NCBI RefSeq assembly: GCF_021390495.1
Contig: NZ_JAJEJP010000001.1
Span: 4,030,001 to 4,094,000 of the forward strand
Length of the DNA: 64,000 nucleotides
Source of the DNA: Paraburkholderia sp. ZP32-5
Lineage (GTDB): Bacteria > Pseudomonadota > Gammaproteobacteria > Burkholderiales > Burkholderiaceae
Direction: 5' to 3'
The translations under genes and the position numbers were made by a program. Below, piece by piece: positions 17,038-27,344 of the stretch. The notes beneath the pieces were generated by a model. That model did no database searches. It had not been told where the DNA came from and saw only the letters and a program-made list of their open reading frames with translations. Each line of letters begins with the position of its first letter. Positions within the stretch are counted from its first letter, which is position 1.

Positions 17038-17915
17038 TGCAGGTCAGTTTCATGCAGTCGGATTGTTCGGATTCCAGGCTCGGGCGTGCATTGCCCGCCG
17101 AACGCGCGATCAACAGCGAAAGCCGCGGCAACGCCATCTTCGCGCGGCTCGTCACGCTGCTGCGTCGCCTCGCGCCGGTGCTCCCGTTAGCCCTGCCGGC
17201 GCTGCTGTTCGCGCTGCCGAGCACATCGTTCGCGCAAGCCTCCGGCCTGCCGGCCTTCACGTCGAGCCCCGGCCCGAACGGCGGCACGACCTATTCGCTG
17301 AGCGTGCAGACGATGCTGCTGCTCACGATGCTGTCGTTCCTGCCCGCGATGATACTGATGATGACGAGCTTCACGCGCATCGTCATCGTGCTGTCGCTGC
17401 TGCGCCAGGCGCTCGGCACGACCACCACGCCGCCGAACCAGGTACTGGTCGGTCTCGCGCTGTTTCTCACGCTGTTCGTGATGTCGCCGGTGCTCGACAA
17501 GGCGTATAACGACGGCTACAAGCCGTTCTCCGAAGGCACGCTGCCGATGGATCAGGCGCTGCAGCGCGGGGTCGCGCCGTTCAAGACCTTCATGCTGCGT
17601 CAGACCCGCGAAAGCGATCTCGCGCTGTTCGCGCGCATCTCGCACGCGCCGCCGATGCAAGGTCCCGAAGACGTGCCGCTGTCGCTGCTGGTCCCCGCGT
17701 TCGTCACCAGCGAATTGAAGACCGGCTTTACGATCGGCTTCACGATCTTCATCCCGTTCCTGATCATCGACATGGTGGTCGCGAGCGTGCTGATGTCGAT
17801 GGGCATGATGATGGTGTCGCCCGCAACGATCTCGTTGCCGTTCAAGCTGATGCTGTTCGTGCTGGTGGACGGCTGGCAGCTGCTGCTCGGCTCGCTCGCG
17901 CAGAGCTTCGTCTGA
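17037..17915 (+). CDS. fliP: flagellar biosynthetic protein FliP
   Basis: A 292-residue export-gate membrane protein. A long N-terminal region ends in a signal peptide ([20 protein letters not shown]), then four transmembrane segments with the conserved stretches [20 protein letters not shown] and [20 protein letters not shown]. With FliQ and FliR it forms the core of the export channel. Start overlaps the fliO stop by one base; the first 40 residues could be shorter if a downstream start is used. Confidence 0.95.
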   Translation: MQVSFMQSDCSDSRLGRALPAERAINSESRGNAIFARLVTLLRRLAPVLPLALPALLFALPSTSFAQASGLPAFTSSPGPNGGTTYSLSVQTMLLLTMLSFLPAMILMMTSFTRIVIVLSLLRQALGTTTTPPNQVLVGLALFLTLFVMSPVLDKAYNDGYKPFSEGTLPMDQALQRGVAPFKTFMLRQTRESDLALFARISHAPPMQGPEDVPLSLLVPAFVTSELKTGFTIGFTIFIPFLIIDMVVASVLMSMGMMMVSPATISLPFKLMLFVLVDGWQLLLGSLAQSFV

Positions 17916-17961
17916 CCGGCCGCGTTTTTCTGTTCGCTTATTCGTTCTTCAGGCACTCACG

Positions 17962-18231
17962 ATGACACCCGAAGCAGTCATGACGCTGGCCCACGAGGCC
18001 ATGTACATCGGTCTGAGCCTCGCCGCGCCGCTGCTGCTCGTTGCGCTGGTGGTCGGCCTGCTGGTGAGCCTGTTCCAGGCGGCCACGCAGATCAACGAAA
18101 CCACGCTGTCGTTCATTCCGAAGCTGCTCGCGATCGCCGCGACGATGGTGATCGCCGGCCCGTGGATGCTGACGACGATGCTCGACTACCTGCGCCATAC
18201 GTTGAGTTCGATTCCGACGCTCGTGAACTGA
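17962..18231 (+). CDS. fliQ: flagellar biosynthetic protein FliQ
   Basis: An 89-residue protein with two transmembrane helices (ISLAAPLLLVALVVGLLVSLF-type and AIAATMVIAGPWMLTTMLDY) and the conserved QAATQINETTLSFIPKL turn. It is the four-copy subunit of the FliPQR export gate. It sits between fliP and fliR. Confidence 0.96.
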   Translation: MTPEAVMTLAHEAMYIGLSLAAPLLLVALVVGLLVSLFQAATQINETTLSFIPKLLAIAATMVIAGPWMLTTMLDYLRHTLSSIPTLVN

Positions 18232-18261
18232 GCGCACCGGCACCGCTTCCCTCTTCCCGCC

Positions 18262-19044
18262 ATGTTTTCGGTCACCTACGCGCAACTGAACGTCTGGCTG
18301 ACCGCGTTCCTGTGGCCGTTCGCGCGCATCGCCGCGCTGATCGCCACCGCGCCGATTTTCAGCAATGCATCGGTGCCGGTGCGCGTGAAAATCGGCATTA
18401 CCGCATTCACGACGATCGTCGTCGCGCCGACCATCGGCGCACTGCCGCAGGTCACCGTGTTCTCCGCCGATGGCGTGTGGATTCTGGTCAACCAGTTCCT
18501 GATCGGTATCGGCCTCGGCACCACGATGCAGATCGTCTTCCAGGCAATCGCCGCAACCGGTGAATTCATCGGCCTCGGCATGGGCCTCGGCTTCGCGACC
18601 TTCTTCGATGCGCAGTCGAACGGCTCGGGTGAGGTGATCTCGCGCTACATGACGATGATCGCGTCGCTCGTGTTTCTCGCCGTCGACGGTCATCTGCAGA
18701 TGATCGCCGCGCTCGTGACGACGTTCCAGTCGGTGCCGATATCGGCGAACCTGCTCGCGCCGCACGGCTGGCAGACGCTCGCCAACTGGGGCGGCTCGAT
18801 TTTCTCGGCGGGGCTGCTGCTGGCGCTGCCGGTGGTCGTCGCGCTGCTGATCGCGAACCTGGCGCTCGGCATTCTGAATCGCGCGGCGCCGCAGATCGGC
18901 GTGTTCCAGATCGGCTTCCCGCTGACGATGCTGGTCGGCCTGCTGCTCGTGCAACTGATGCTGCCGAACATGATTCCGTTCTTCGCGCGGCTGTTCGATA
19001 CCGGCATCGACGAAATGGCGCGGGTCGCGGCGGGCTTCAAATAG
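18262..19044 (+). CDS. fliR: flagellar biosynthetic protein FliR
   Basis: A 260-residue, six-helix membrane protein closing the FliPQR gate. Conserved stretches include FLWPFARIAALIATAPIFSN, EFIGLGMGLGFATFFDAQSN and a C-terminal INRAAPQIGVFQIGFPLT-like helix (ILNRAAPQIGVFQIGFPL). Last gene of fliLMNOPQR; an intrinsic terminator follows within ten bases. Confidence 0.96.
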   Translation: MFSVTYAQLNVWLTAFLWPFARIAALIATAPIFSNASVPVRVKIGITAFTTIVVAPTIGALPQVTVFSADGVWILVNQFLIGIGLGTTMQIVFQAIAATGEFIGLGMGLGFATFFDAQSNGSGEVISRYMTMIASLVFLAVDGHLQMIAALVTTFQSVPISANLLAPHGWQTLANWGGSIFSAGLLLALPVVVALLIANLALGILNRAAPQIGVFQIGFPLTMLVGLLLVQLMLPNMIPFFARLFDTGIDEMARVAAGFK

Positions 19045-19047
19045 GCG

Positions 19048-19073
19048 AAAAAAAACCGGCTTGCGCCGGTTTT
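19048..19073. terminator. bidirectional intrinsic terminator between fliR and flgL
   Basis: AAAACCGGC, loop TTGC, GCCGGTTTT. A run of eight A on one side gives a U-run for minus-strand transcripts (flgL) and the TTTT on the other serves fliR transcripts. Confidence 0.9.
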
Positions 19074-19121
19074 GTACTTTCCGCCGCAAGCGGCGGAGTC
19101 AGGCGGCGATCGAGCGCCGCA

Positions 19122-20348
19122 TCAGTTGTTGATGTACTGGAACAGCGACATGTTCTGGATCTGCACGAACGCCTGCTGCGAAGCCTGCAGTGCAGCTTGC
19201 GTCAGCGTGTACTTGCTGATCTCCGAGATCATGTCCGTCGAGGTCAGGTCTTGCAGGTTGCTCGTCGTTTGCGTCGCGTTGGCCGACGTGACCGTCTGCA
19301 GCGCCTTCACTTCGGATTCGCGGCCGCCCACCGATGCCTGGATCGTCGTCACGTTGTTCAGCGTGTTGGCGATCTGCGACATCCCGGTGTTCATCGCGTT
19401 CTGCAGCGTCGCGGCGGCGGTCGGGTTGTTCTGGACCGGCTGCTGCAGCGCGGCGATCATCGCGTTGATGTTCGCGAACACATTGGTGCCCGCCTGGTTG
19501 GCCGGCTGCACCGTGAACGTGTCGCCAGCGGCCGGCGTGCCGCTGATCGAGACGGTCTGACCGCCCAGCGTGATGTTCGAGCCGTCGGTGTACGGCTGCG
19601 GCGTACCGGCGACACCCGTCGTCGTATCGGTGATCGTATAGGTCGTCGACGAGCCGCTTCCGCTGAACTGGATCGAATACGAGTCCGCATTCGTCGGGTC
19701 GGTCGGATCGTTGACCGTCGGCGCGCCGATCACGGCCGTGCCGGTGTTGGCCGAGTTGCCGGCGGCGATCGGGGCCGCATTGGTCGAGCCGAGGCTCATG
19801 AACACCGCAAGGCCGTTGTCACCGGTCGCGACCGACGTGTTATCGGCAACCTGCACGGTGCGCGAGCCGGTGTCGCCCGAATAGCTGACGTTGCCGCTCG
19901 CATCGAGCGTGAACGGCTGGCTGGTGTTCTGGAACCCCGCGAAGATCGCATTGCCGTTGCCGTCGGTCGCGTTCGCGTAGGTCATCAACTGATCGCGGTA
20001 GCCCTCGAGCTCCTTGGCGTCGGCCTCGCGGTTGGTGTCGTTCAGCGTGCCGCTGCCGATGCTCACGGCAAGCGCGTTGATACTCTGCAGAGTCTGGATC
20101 ACGTTGCCGAGCGTCGAGTCCTCGACGCCGAGCGTCGACAGCGCCGAATTCTGGTTCGTCGTGTATTGCGACAACGCGGACGCCGTCGCGCTCAGCTGCA
20201 CGGCCTGAGCCGCGCCGAGCGGATTGTCGGCGGGCGTGCTCAGGCTCGAGCCGCTCGAGATTTCCTGATAGATCTGCGACAACTGAGCCTGCTGGTTGCT
20301 CATTGTCGCGACGTTCATGCTGAAGTACTGCTCGCTGGAAATTCGCAT
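19122..20348 (-). CDS. flgL: flagellar hook-associated protein 3 (FlgL)
   Basis: A 408-residue flagellin-like junction protein. The N-terminal helix (MRISSEQYFSMNVATMSNQQ, then SSGSSLSTPADNPLGAAQAV) and the C-terminal helix (ISKYTLTQAALQASQQAFVQ) are the paired coiled-coil ends of the HAP3/flagellin fold. It connects FlgK to the filament. It follows flgK by 11 bases; a sigma-28-like promoter precedes flgK. Confidence 0.95.
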   Translation of the reverse strand: MRISSEQYFSMNVATMSNQQAQLSQIYQEISSGSSLSTPADNPLGAAQAVQLSATASALSQYTTNQNSALSTLGVEDSTLGNVIQTLQSINALAVSIGSGTLNDTNREADAKELEGYRDQLMTYANATDGNGNAIFAGFQNTSQPFTLDASGNVSYSGDTGSRTVQVADNTSVATGDNGLAVFMSLGSTNAAPIAAGNSANTGTAVIGAPTVNDPTDPTNADSYSIQFSGSGSSTTYTITDTTTGVAGTPQPYTDGSNITLGGQTVSISGTPAAGDTFTVQPANQAGTNVFANINAMIAALQQPVQNNPTAAATLQNAMNTGMSQIANTLNNVTTIQASVGGRESEVKALQTVTSANATQTTSNLQDLTSTDMISEISKYTLTQAALQASQQAFVQIQNMSLFQYINN

Positions 20349-20359
20349 GGTTCGACGCC

Positions 20360-22360
20360 TTACTGGAAGATGCCAATCAATGTCTGGAACAGGCTCTGCG
20401 CGGTCTGAATCACCTTGCTGTTAGCCTGATAGAGCTGTTGATACTGAAGCAGATTCGCTGCTTCCTCATTGATGTTGACGCCCGACACCGACTGCTGCGC
20501 GCTCGTGATCTGCGAGACCAGCGCGGCTTGCCCGGAGGCCGCTGTCTGGACCGACACGGTCTGGTTGCCGATACCGTTCACGTAGTTCGCGAACGCGCCG
20601 GTCAGCGTCGTGGTGCCGCCCGACAGCACCGTCGCGTTGGTCAGGTTCGACAGCAACTGCGCGTTACGGCCGTCGTTGGCCGCGCCGGTGTTCGGTCCGA
20701 TCGAGAACGTGTCGCCATCGTTCGGCGCGCCGCTGATGGTCACCGTTACGTTGTTCATGTTGGAGCCGTCGGTCGGCTGCGTCGGATCGGCCGGGCTCGT
20801 GATCGTCAGCGTCGCGCCCGAGCCGGCCGAGTACGGCACTGCGTCGGTCGCCGCGTTGATCGTGTACGAGGTCGGCGGCGTGCCCGAGACCGTCACCACC
20901 GAATTCACCGGGAAGCCGGTGAGGCCGGTGCCGGCGGTATAGGTAATCGTCGACGCGAAAGTCGGCGCAACGTAGCCGGCCGAGACCGTGCCTTGCGTGA
21001 TCGTCGCGCTGCCGGTGTTCGACGACGAGGCCGATGCGAGCACCGGTGCCGCGGCCGCGATCGCCGAGCCCGACTGCGTGGTCAGCCCGAAGTTGTCCAG
21101 CGCGCCGCGAGTCGGCTCGACCGAGAACGAATCGCCGGCGTTCATCGTGCCGGTGGTCGAGAACTGCAGGCCGCCGATCGGCTGGCTCAGATTCGACGCC
21201 GAACCGACGATGCTGCCGGTCTGGTTGTCGGTCAGCGTGTACACGCTGCCGTCGTACGACAGCGTGTAGTCGCCGGTGGTCGGCTGGGTCGGATCGGCAA
21301 ACGACACGCCGAGCGTCGCGTTACCGGTGTTCTGCGAATTCGCGTAGACGGTCGGCGAGCCGACGGTGAACAGCGCGCCGCCGGCGCTGCCGTTCGGCGT
21401 GACGCCAAGCGCGTTCTGCGCGTTGACCTGCGCGGCGAAGCTCGTCGCGATCGCGCCGAGTTGCGCTTCGGCCGGATCGAGCGTTTGCGAGCGGAATTGC
21501 AGCAGGCCGCCGAGCGTGCCGCCGGAGACGTCCGAGTCGGACAGCGTCTGCGGGGTCTGGCCGGCGTTCGCACCGGCCTGGCCGAGATATTGCACCGACA
21601 GTTCGCTCGGATCGGTCGTCGACGTCGCGGTGCCGAGGTTGAAGCTGTTGCCGCCCAGCACGAGCGGCTGGCCGTTCGACATGAACACGCTGTAGCTGCC
21701 GTTGTTCTGCACGACCGACGCGCCGATCATCGTCGACAGGTTCGCCACCGCCTCGTCGCGCTCGTCGAGCAGCTGGTTGGGCGGCTGGCCCTGGCTGCTC
21801 GCCTGGGTGATCTGGTCGTTCAGCGACGCGATTTGCGCGGTGTAGCTGTTGATCTGCGTGACCGCGTCGCTCATCTGCGTGTTGACGCTCGCGCGCATCG
21901 AGTCGTATTGCTGGCCTGCCGCGTTGATCTGGTTCGCGAGCAACTGCGCGTCGCTCATCGCGGTCTGCCGCGCCGGGACGCTCGACGCGGTATTGGCCAC
22001 GCCTTGCAAGCCGGTGAAAAAGCCGTTGATCGCCGTCGCGATACCGCCGGTCGGGCTGCCGACGAGGTTGTTCAATTCGGCGATCAGCGAACCGTACGTG
22101 GACAGCGAACTGCTCGACGACTGCGCGGTATTCAGTTGGGTCGACAGATACTGGCTGTACTGGCGCTGCACGGTATCCGTGGAGACGCCCATCGGCAGAA
22201 AGCCGGAGCCGGTATAGGTGCCGCCCGTCTCCGAATACACCGGAGTTTCGATCGAATAGCCTGGTGTCGACGCGTTACTGATGTTTTCGCCAGTCGTCGT
22301 CAAGCCCCATTGCGCGGCGTTGAGTCCGCTAAGGCCGATAGTCAAGAGATTGCTGGACAT
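20360..22360 (-). CDS. flgK: flagellar hook-associated protein 1 (FlgK)
   Basis: A 666-residue hook-filament junction protein. The N-terminal flg_bb_rod motif (SGLNAAQWGLTTTGENISNA) and the C-terminal segment (SGVNINEEAANLLQYQQLYQ, then VIQTAQSLFQTLIGIFQ) are diagnostic. The large middle is Thr/Gly/Ser-rich and includes repeated beta-rich units that differ widely between strains. First gene of flgKL. Confidence 0.96.
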   Translation of the reverse strand: MSSNLLTIGLSGLNAAQWGLTTTGENISNASTPGYSIETPVYSETGGTYTGSGFLPMGVSTDTVQRQYSQYLSTQLNTAQSSSSSLSTYGSLIAELNNLVGSPTGGIATAINGFFTGLQGVANTASSVPARQTAMSDAQLLANQINAAGQQYDSMRASVNTQMSDAVTQINSYTAQIASLNDQITQASSQGQPPNQLLDERDEAVANLSTMIGASVVQNNGSYSVFMSNGQPLVLGGNSFNLGTATSTTDPSELSVQYLGQAGANAGQTPQTLSDSDVSGGTLGGLLQFRSQTLDPAEAQLGAIATSFAAQVNAQNALGVTPNGSAGGALFTVGSPTVYANSQNTGNATLGVSFADPTQPTTGDYTLSYDGSVYTLTDNQTGSIVGSASNLSQPIGGLQFSTTGTMNAGDSFSVEPTRGALDNFGLTTQSGSAIAAAAPVLASASSSNTGSATITQGTVSAGYVAPTFASTITYTAGTGLTGFPVNSVVTVSGTPPTSYTINAATDAVPYSAGSGATLTITSPADPTQPTDGSNMNNVTVTISGAPNDGDTFSIGPNTGAANDGRNAQLLSNLTNATVLSGGTTTLTGAFANYVNGIGNQTVSVQTAASGQAALVSQITSAQQSVSGVNINEEAANLLQYQQLYQANSKVIQTAQSLFQTLIGIFQ

Positions 22361-22419
22361 GCGTCATCCTGAAGGGCGGCGCCGCGGAGATGCCGCCGCG
22401 CGTTACTGGAACATCCTCT

Positions 22420-22446
22420 TTAACGGCCCGCGGTACGAAAAATTGA
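22420..22446 (-). promoter_or_regulatory. candidate sigma-28 promoter for flgKL
   Basis: Minus strand TCAATTTT, 11 bases, GCCGTTAA: thirteen of sixteen consensus bases with the exact N11 spacing, about 60 bp before the flgK start. Confidence 0.65.
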
Positions 22447-22480
22447 GGGCCGTCCCACTACGTTTGCGGCTAGCGGCGCT

Positions 22481-23257
22481 TTATTTCGAGGCGAGCTGAC
22501 GACGCTTCATTTCGAGCTGGGTGATCACCCGCTGCAGCGTGTTTTCCGCGTTGCCCGGCAGCGCGAGGAAACGGAAACCGAGCTGATAGCGCTGCGTGCC
22601 GTTCGGCAAAGCGAGCGAACGATGCGACACGAGCTGCAGATCGAGCGACAGACGCCCGAACGCGCCGAGCGCGAGCTGGCAGTCCATCAGACGCGTGCCC
22701 ATCGGCAGTTCCGCGACGCGCTCGTCGTTCGTATGCATGCCGAGGCCGCCCAGCGACAGGTCGTGCACTTCGAAGCGGAACGAATCGCCTTCGGCGAATC
22801 GGCCGGTGCAGACATACGGATCGAGAATCGGCGTCGCGACGCGGAAGTATTCGCGGCGCTGTACGTAGAACAGCACCTCGGGGAAGTTGGCCTCGAACGC
22901 GGGCAATCCTTCGTAGCGAGTCTCGCGCGGCGTACTCGTCGAAAAATCGACGCGCACACCTTCCGGCGACGCGTGAAACTGACAGCGCGGCGCCGCCAGC
23001 AAACCTTTGTTCTGTTCGGACAGCGCGCCCCAATCGAACGTAAAGGTGCGCTCGCGCACGTCGACGTCGAGCAGACGCGTGACGAGCTGTCCGCCCGCAT
23101 ATTCGACGGTGAGAAAGTCACCGCGATTGACGAGATTGCGCAACTGCACGCCGATTTCCAGCGTGTTGCGGCGGCCAAAATCGGGAGCGCTTTCGTTGTC
23201 CGGGACGTGCGACTGGCCGAGTGTCTCGGTGTGGCCGTTCGACTGGTTCATATCCAT
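22481..23257 (-). CDS. ycgR: flagellar brake protein YcgR (PilZ domain)
   Basis: A 258-residue protein with the N-terminal YcgR domain (GRRNTLEIGVQLRNLVNRGD) and a C-terminal PilZ domain bearing the c-di-GMP-binding motifs RREYFR (RxxxR, about residue 134) and DLSLGG (DxSxxG). On binding c-di-GMP it acts at the motor to slow rotation. It lies between flgJ and flgK, unlike in enterics. The start is uncertain: MDMNQ at 23257 is chosen; MHTGK at 23275 and the second Met at 23251 are alternatives and none has a strong ribosome site. It has its own sigma-28-like promoter. Confidence 0.88.
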   Translation of the reverse strand: MDMNQSNGHTETLGQSHVPDNESAPDFGRRNTLEIGVQLRNLVNRGDFLTVEYAGGQLVTRLLDVDVRERTFTFDWGALSEQNKGLLAAPRCQFHASPEGVRVDFSTSTPRETRYEGLPAFEANFPEVLFYVQRREYFRVATPILDPYVCTGRFAEGDSFRFEVHDLSLGGLGMHTNDERVAELPMGTRLMDCQLALGAFGRLSLDLQLVSHRSLALPNGTQRYQLGFRFLALPGNAENTLQRVITQLEMKRRQLASK

Positions 23258-23570
23258 GAGCTTGCCGGTATGCATGTTCTTGCGGGCGCGTGCCTGGCTT
23301 CGCCGGGACTTGCACAGTCTTTCGCGAAGCCGTGGCACGCGCATTCGACCGGAGAAATAACGGGTATTTTTTCCGGTATCGGTCTAACTCGTTAGCGGCA
23401 GCATTTGTCCAAAATTTAGGGTTTTTTGTTAAATATTTGCGTCACATTCGCCGCAAACGTTAAAACGGAACCCAGCATCTTAACTTCAATGGCCGCACCG
23501 GCATTTTATTGCCGGTTTTGCCCCACACCATTATTCGACCGGTTATTTTTACGCGCCCGTCGCCGCGCGA
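23258..23570. other. 313-bp region between flgJ and ycgR
   Basis: Non-coding, lower in GC than the genes around it. It holds the ycgR sigma-28-like promoter and, near the flgJ side, a small hairpin (23497-23516: ACCGGCA, loop, TGCCGGT followed by TTTT on the plus strand) that may help end transcription. Confidence 0.6.
23392..23418 (-). promoter_or_regulatory. candidate sigma-28 promoter for ycgR
   Basis: Minus strand TAAATTTT, 11 bases, GCCGCTAA: fourteen of sixteen consensus bases with exact spacing. This is one of the two best matches in the window. Confidence 0.75.
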
Positions 23571-24569
23571 TCAGCCCATTTTCTGCATGATCGACAGCAG
23601 CTTTTTCGCGTAATGCGGATCGGTCGCATAGCCGGCGCGCTGCATGCCGTTGGCAAAGCCATTCACGTCGCGCGACGAATGAATCACCTGCGCGTAGCGC
23701 GGATTGCTCTTCAGCATGCTCGTGTAGTCGGCCATCGCTTCCTGATACGAGTCGTACGAGCGGAATTTCTCGACCGTGCGATGCGGCTTGCCGTTCACGT
23801 ATTCGGTCGTGACCGTCGACACCGTCTTGCCGGTCCAGTCGTTGCCCGCCTTGATACCGAACACGTTGTGACTGGTCGAGCCGTCGGCTTTCTTGATCTC
23901 GCTCTTGCCCCAGCCCGATTCGAGCGCGGCCTGGCCGATGATGAAGCGCGCCGGAATGCCGGTCGCGGCGCTCGCGGCCTGAGCCGGCCCGGCCAGCTTG
24001 TCGACGAAGGCATCGATCTTCGGCGAGCTGCCGTCGCCGCGCAGCGGCGGCGTGAACGCGCTGTTGGCCGAATACGGCCGGCCGAGCGCGAGCTGGCCGT
24101 TCGCCTGCGCATTGCCGTAGGCGCGCGCCAGTGCGTTGAGCGCCGCGCTTTGTCCTTCGTCGCCGCCACCGCCGCCGCCGAATGCGTTGGCCATGCCGGC
24201 AAGACCGCCGGCGCCTTCGCTGCCGCCGCCCACCTGCATGCCCTGATTGCGCATCAACTGCTTGAGCATCGCGTCGGCGACGCCGATGCCCTTCTTCGAC
24301 AACTGCTGCGACAACTGCTGATCCATCATCGACGTGAAGGTCTCGCTGTCGTGCGAATCGAACGGGCCGTCGTGCGGCGTCGCATCGCGCATGCTCTTCA
24401 GCATCATCTGCGTGAACACCGCGTCGAACTGCTGCGCGGCCATCTTCATGCCGGCTTGCGGCGAGGCCTTCGCCTGCGCGCTCAAAGCGCCGAAGCCTTG
24501 CACGTCGAGCGCGAAGCGATCGGTCAGATCGTTCGACAGATTGGCGGTATTGGTCGGGTTCGAATTCAT
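23571..24569 (-). CDS. flgJ: flagellar rod assembly protein / peptidoglycan hydrolase FlgJ
   Basis: A 332-residue dual-domain protein. The N-terminal rod-cap domain (QFDAVFTQMMLKSMRDATPH) caps the growing rod; the C-terminal glucosaminidase domain (FIIGQAALESGWGKSEI, with the catalytic glutamate at about 218) cuts the cell wall so the rod can pass. A Gly-rich linker (about residues 115-135) joins them. It follows flgI by 12 bases and ends the flgB-J operon. Confidence 0.95.
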   Translation of the reverse strand: MNSNPTNTANLSNDLTDRFALDVQGFGALSAQAKASPQAGMKMAAQQFDAVFTQMMLKSMRDATPHDGPFDSHDSETFTSMMDQQLSQQLSKKGIGVADAMLKQLMRNQGMQVGGGSEGAGGLAGMANAFGGGGGGDEGQSAALNALARAYGNAQANGQLALGRPYSANSAFTPPLRGDGSSPKIDAFVDKLAGPAQAASAATGIPARFIIGQAALESGWGKSEIKKADGSTSHNVFGIKAGNDWTGKTVSTVTTEYVNGKPHRTVEKFRSYDSYQEAMADYTSMLKSNPRYAQVIHSSRDVNGFANGMQRAGYATDPHYAKKLLSIMQKMG

Positions 24570-24581
24570 CTGGTGTGTTCC

Positions 24582-25772
24582 TTAGATGATTTCCAGGTCG
24601 GCGCGCAACGCGCCCGCCGCTTTCATGGCCTGCAGGATCGACATCAGATCCGCGGGCGTCGCACCGAGGGCGTTGAGCGCCTTCACGACATCCGCGAGAT
24701 TCGCGCCGGCGCTCACCAGCTTCAGCGAACCGTTGTCCTGCTTCATCTGGATCTGCGACTGCTGCGCGACCACGGTGCGGCCGTTCGAGAACGCGCCCGG
24801 CTGGCTCACCACCGGCTGCGTGTTGATCACCACCGACAGATTGCCGTGCGCGACCGCGCAACTCTGCAGCGTGACCATCTGGTTCATCACGATCGAGCCG
24901 GTGCGCGCATTCAGGATCACCTTCGCTGCCGCCTGCCCGGGCCGTACGTCGAGGTTCTGCAACTGCGCCATGAACTGCACCTGCTGGGCCGGATCGGCCG
25001 GCGCGCGCAATTGAATCGTGCGGCCGTCGAGCGCGCTCGCGGTGCCGCTGCCGAACGCGTTGTCGATCGCCGCGACGACGCGCTGCGCGGTGTCGTAATC
25101 CATATCGTTCAGGTCGAGCTGCATCGTGCCCGCCTGCGACACCGTGGTCGGCACCGTGCGCTCGACGATCGCGCCGGCCGTGATGCGACCTGCCGCCAGC
25201 TGGTTGACCTGCACGCGGCTGCCGTTGGCGCTCGCGCCCGCGCCGCCGACCGCGACGTTGCCCTGCCCGAGTGCGTACACCTGGCCGTCGGCGCCCTTCA
25301 GCGGCGTCAGCAGCAGCGTGCCGCCGCGCAGGCTCTTGGCGTTACCGAGCGACGATACGGTGATGTCGATCTGTTCGCCCGGACGCGCGAACGGCGGCAG
25401 CACCGCCGTCACCATCACCGCGGCGACGTTCTTCAGCTGGATGTTCGACAGCGACGACTGCTGGTTGCTCAAGCCCGCCGCCTGGTTGTTAATCGAGATG
25501 CCGAGGTTCGCCAGCATGTTGGCGAGCGTCTGCGTGGTGAACGGCGTCTGCGTGGTCTGGTCGCCGGTGCCGTCGAGGCCGACCACGAGGCCGTAGCCGA
25601 TCAGGGGGTTGTCGCGCACGCCCTGGATCTGCGCGAGGTCCTTCAGGCGCTCGGCGTGCGCGGGCGCGGCGGGTGCCAGCGCGACGCAGGCGAGCGCGAC
25701 CGATGAGGCGAAGGCCACCAGCGAGCGGCGGGCCCGAGTCAGCGTGTTGAGCGTGTTGAAAACGTTACCCAT
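24582..25772 (-). CDS. flgI: flagellar P-ring protein FlgI
   Basis: A 396-residue periplasmic P-ring subunit with a cleavable signal peptide (about 37 residues, ending APAHA before [15 protein letters not shown]). Conserved motifs include [15 protein letters not shown] and [12 protein letters not shown]. The start is ATG 25772, two bases past the flgH stop (TGATCATG), rather than the upstream in-frame GTG codons. It needs FlgA as its assembly chaperone. Confidence 0.96.
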   Translation of the reverse strand: MGNVFNTLNTLTRARRSLVAFASSVALACVALAPAAPAHAERLKDLAQIQGVRDNPLIGYGLVVGLDGTGDQTTQTPFTTQTLANMLANLGISINNQAAGLSNQQSSLSNIQLKNVAAVMVTAVLPPFARPGEQIDITVSSLGNAKSLRGGTLLLTPLKGADGQVYALGQGNVAVGGAGASANGSRVQVNQLAAGRITAGAIVERTVPTTVSQAGTMQLDLNDMDYDTAQRVVAAIDNAFGSGTASALDGRTIQLRAPADPAQQVQFMAQLQNLDVRPGQAAAKVILNARTGSIVMNQMVTLQSCAVAHGNLSVVINTQPVVSQPGAFSNGRTVVAQQSQIQMKQDNGSLKLVSAGANLADVVKALNALGATPADLMSILQAMKAAGALRADLEII

Positions 25773-25774
25773 GA

Positions 25775-26476
25775 TCACCACGGCGCCACGTTGAGGAAGA
25801 ACCGCTGCAACCAGCCCATCGTCTGGGCCTCGTCGATGTAGCCCTTCGCGGAGTACTCGATTTTCGCGTCCGCCACCTGGGTCGAATAGACAGCGTTCAA
25901 ATTCGAAATCGTGTTCGGATTGACGACACCGGAAAAGCGCACGAACTCATTGCCCTGATTGATCAGCATCTGCTTCTGGCCGCTCACCACCAGGTTGCCG
26001 TTCGCCTCCACCCCCGTCACCGTTACGGTGATCGTGCCGTTGAAGGTGTTCGACGCGTTCGCGCCGCCGCTGCCGTTAAACACGTTGGCGCCGCTCGCAT
26101 TCAGATTGGTCTTCGCGAACAGGCCGCCGAGAAAGCCCGCGGTCGGCACGTCGAAGTTGGTGGTGCCGTTGCGGCCCGCATTCGCGCCCGACGATTTCGT
26201 CGCGTTGATGTTTTCGGCAATCACGATCGTGATGATGTCGCCGACGTTGCGCGGGCGCTGATCTTCGAACAGCGGCCGGCCCGCATAGCCCGGATTGAAG
26301 ATCGAACCCGGCGCCTGCGCCTGCGGCGGCATCGGCGGCATCGCGGTCATCGGCTGCTGCGTGATCGGCTGCTTGGGCACGAGCGCGCAACCGCCGAGCG
26401 CCGCGACGAGCGCGAGCTGCACGAGCAGTTCGCCGGTGCGCGAGTGAACCGGCTTGCGAGTGGAGTGCGACATCAT
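25775..26476 (-). CDS. flgH: flagellar L-ring protein FlgH
   Basis: A 233-residue outer-membrane lipoprotein forming the L ring. The lipobox is ALGGC (about residue 31), and the conserved core reads [20 protein letters not shown] and [20 protein letters not shown]. The start is one of two adjacent ATGs; the first (26476) lies six bases after AAAGGCGG. Followed by flgI with a two-base gap. Confidence 0.95.
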   Translation of the reverse strand: MMSHSTRKPVHSRTGELLVQLALVAALGGCALVPKQPITQQPMTAMPPMPPQAQAPGSIFNPGYAGRPLFEDQRPRNVGDIITIVIAENINATKSSGANAGRNGTTNFDVPTAGFLGGLFAKTNLNASGANVFNGSGGANASNTFNGTITVTVTGVEANGNLVVSGQKQMLINQGNEFVRFSGVVNPNTISNLNAVYSTQVADAKIEYSAKGYIDEAQTMGWLQRFFLNVAPW

Positions 26477-26501
26477 CAATTACCGCCTTTCATTCCGGTC
26501 C

Positions 26502-27290
26502 TCAAACCTGCATCTGGCTCAAGGTCTGCAGCATCTGGTCGGAAGTCGTCACGGCCTTGCTGTTGATTTCGTACGCGCGTTGGGTCTGGATCATGTTGAC
26601 CAGTTCCTGCACGACGTTCACGTTCGACGCTTCCACATAGCCCTGATTGAGCGAGCCGGCACCGTTCAGCCCCGGTTGCGCGACGTTCGGCGCGCCCGAC
26701 GACGACGTTTCCGAGAACAGGTTTTCGCCCTTCGCATCGAGGCCGGCCGGGTTGATGAACGTCGCGAGCTGCATCGAGCCGATCTGCTGGCTGTTGGTCG
26801 AACCGGAGGTGGTGATCGACACGACGCCGTCGCTGCCGATCGTCAACGAGGTCGCATTGGTCGGGATCGTGATCGCCGGAATCACCTGATAGCCGCTCGA
26901 GGTGACGAGCTGGCCCTGCGCGTTGGTCTGGAACGAACCGTCACGCGTGTAGGCGGTCGTGCCGTCGGGCATCTGCACCTGGAAGAAGCCGGCGCCGTTG
27001 ATCGCGACGTCCTTCGAGTTACCGGTCTGCTGCAGGTTGCCCTGCGTGTACAGGCGTTCGTTGGCGACCTGTTGCACGCCGGTGCCGAGCTGGATGCCGG
27101 ACGGCAGTTCGGTTTGCTGCGTCGAGTTCGCGCCCGGCTGACGGATGGTCTGGTACAGCAGATCCTCGAACACCGCGCGCGAGCCCTTGAAGCCGTTGGT
27201 GCTGACGTTCGCGAGGTTGTTCGAAATCACGTCCATCTGCGACTGTTGCGCATTCATGCCGGTAGCGGCGATGTAGAGCGAGCGATTCAC
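26502..27290 (-). CDS. flgG: flagellar distal rod protein FlgG
   Basis: A 262-residue distal rod protein with the N-terminal motif [35 protein letters not shown], and the C-terminal [19 protein letters not shown]. The start is taken as GTG 27290 (family proteins begin M-N-R-S-L-Y), with GGAGAA upstream; the open frame continues further 5' but that part has no homology. Between flgF and flgH. Confidence 0.95.
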   Translation of the reverse strand: MNRSLYIAATGMNAQQSQMDVISNNLANVSTNGFKGSRAVFEDLLYQTIRQPGANSTQQTELPSGIQLGTGVQQVANERLYTQGNLQQTGNSKDVAINGAGFFQVQMPDGTTAYTRDGSFQTNAQGQLVTSSGYQVIPAITIPTNATSLTIGSDGVVSITTSGSTNSQQIGSMQLATFINPAGLDAKGENLFSETSSSGAPNVAQPGLNGAGSLNQGYVEASNVNVVQELVNMIQTQRAYEINSKAVTTSDQMLQTLSQMQV

Positions 27291-27344
27291 TATTGTTCTC
27301 CGAGAGGCGAGGCGCGCCGGCGAGGCACGCCCCATGGCCATCCA

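Noticed and set aside
20438-22372. 644-residue plus-strand frame opposite flgK
   Set aside because: Arg-rich product typical of antisense in high-GC genomes; flgK is certain on the other strand.
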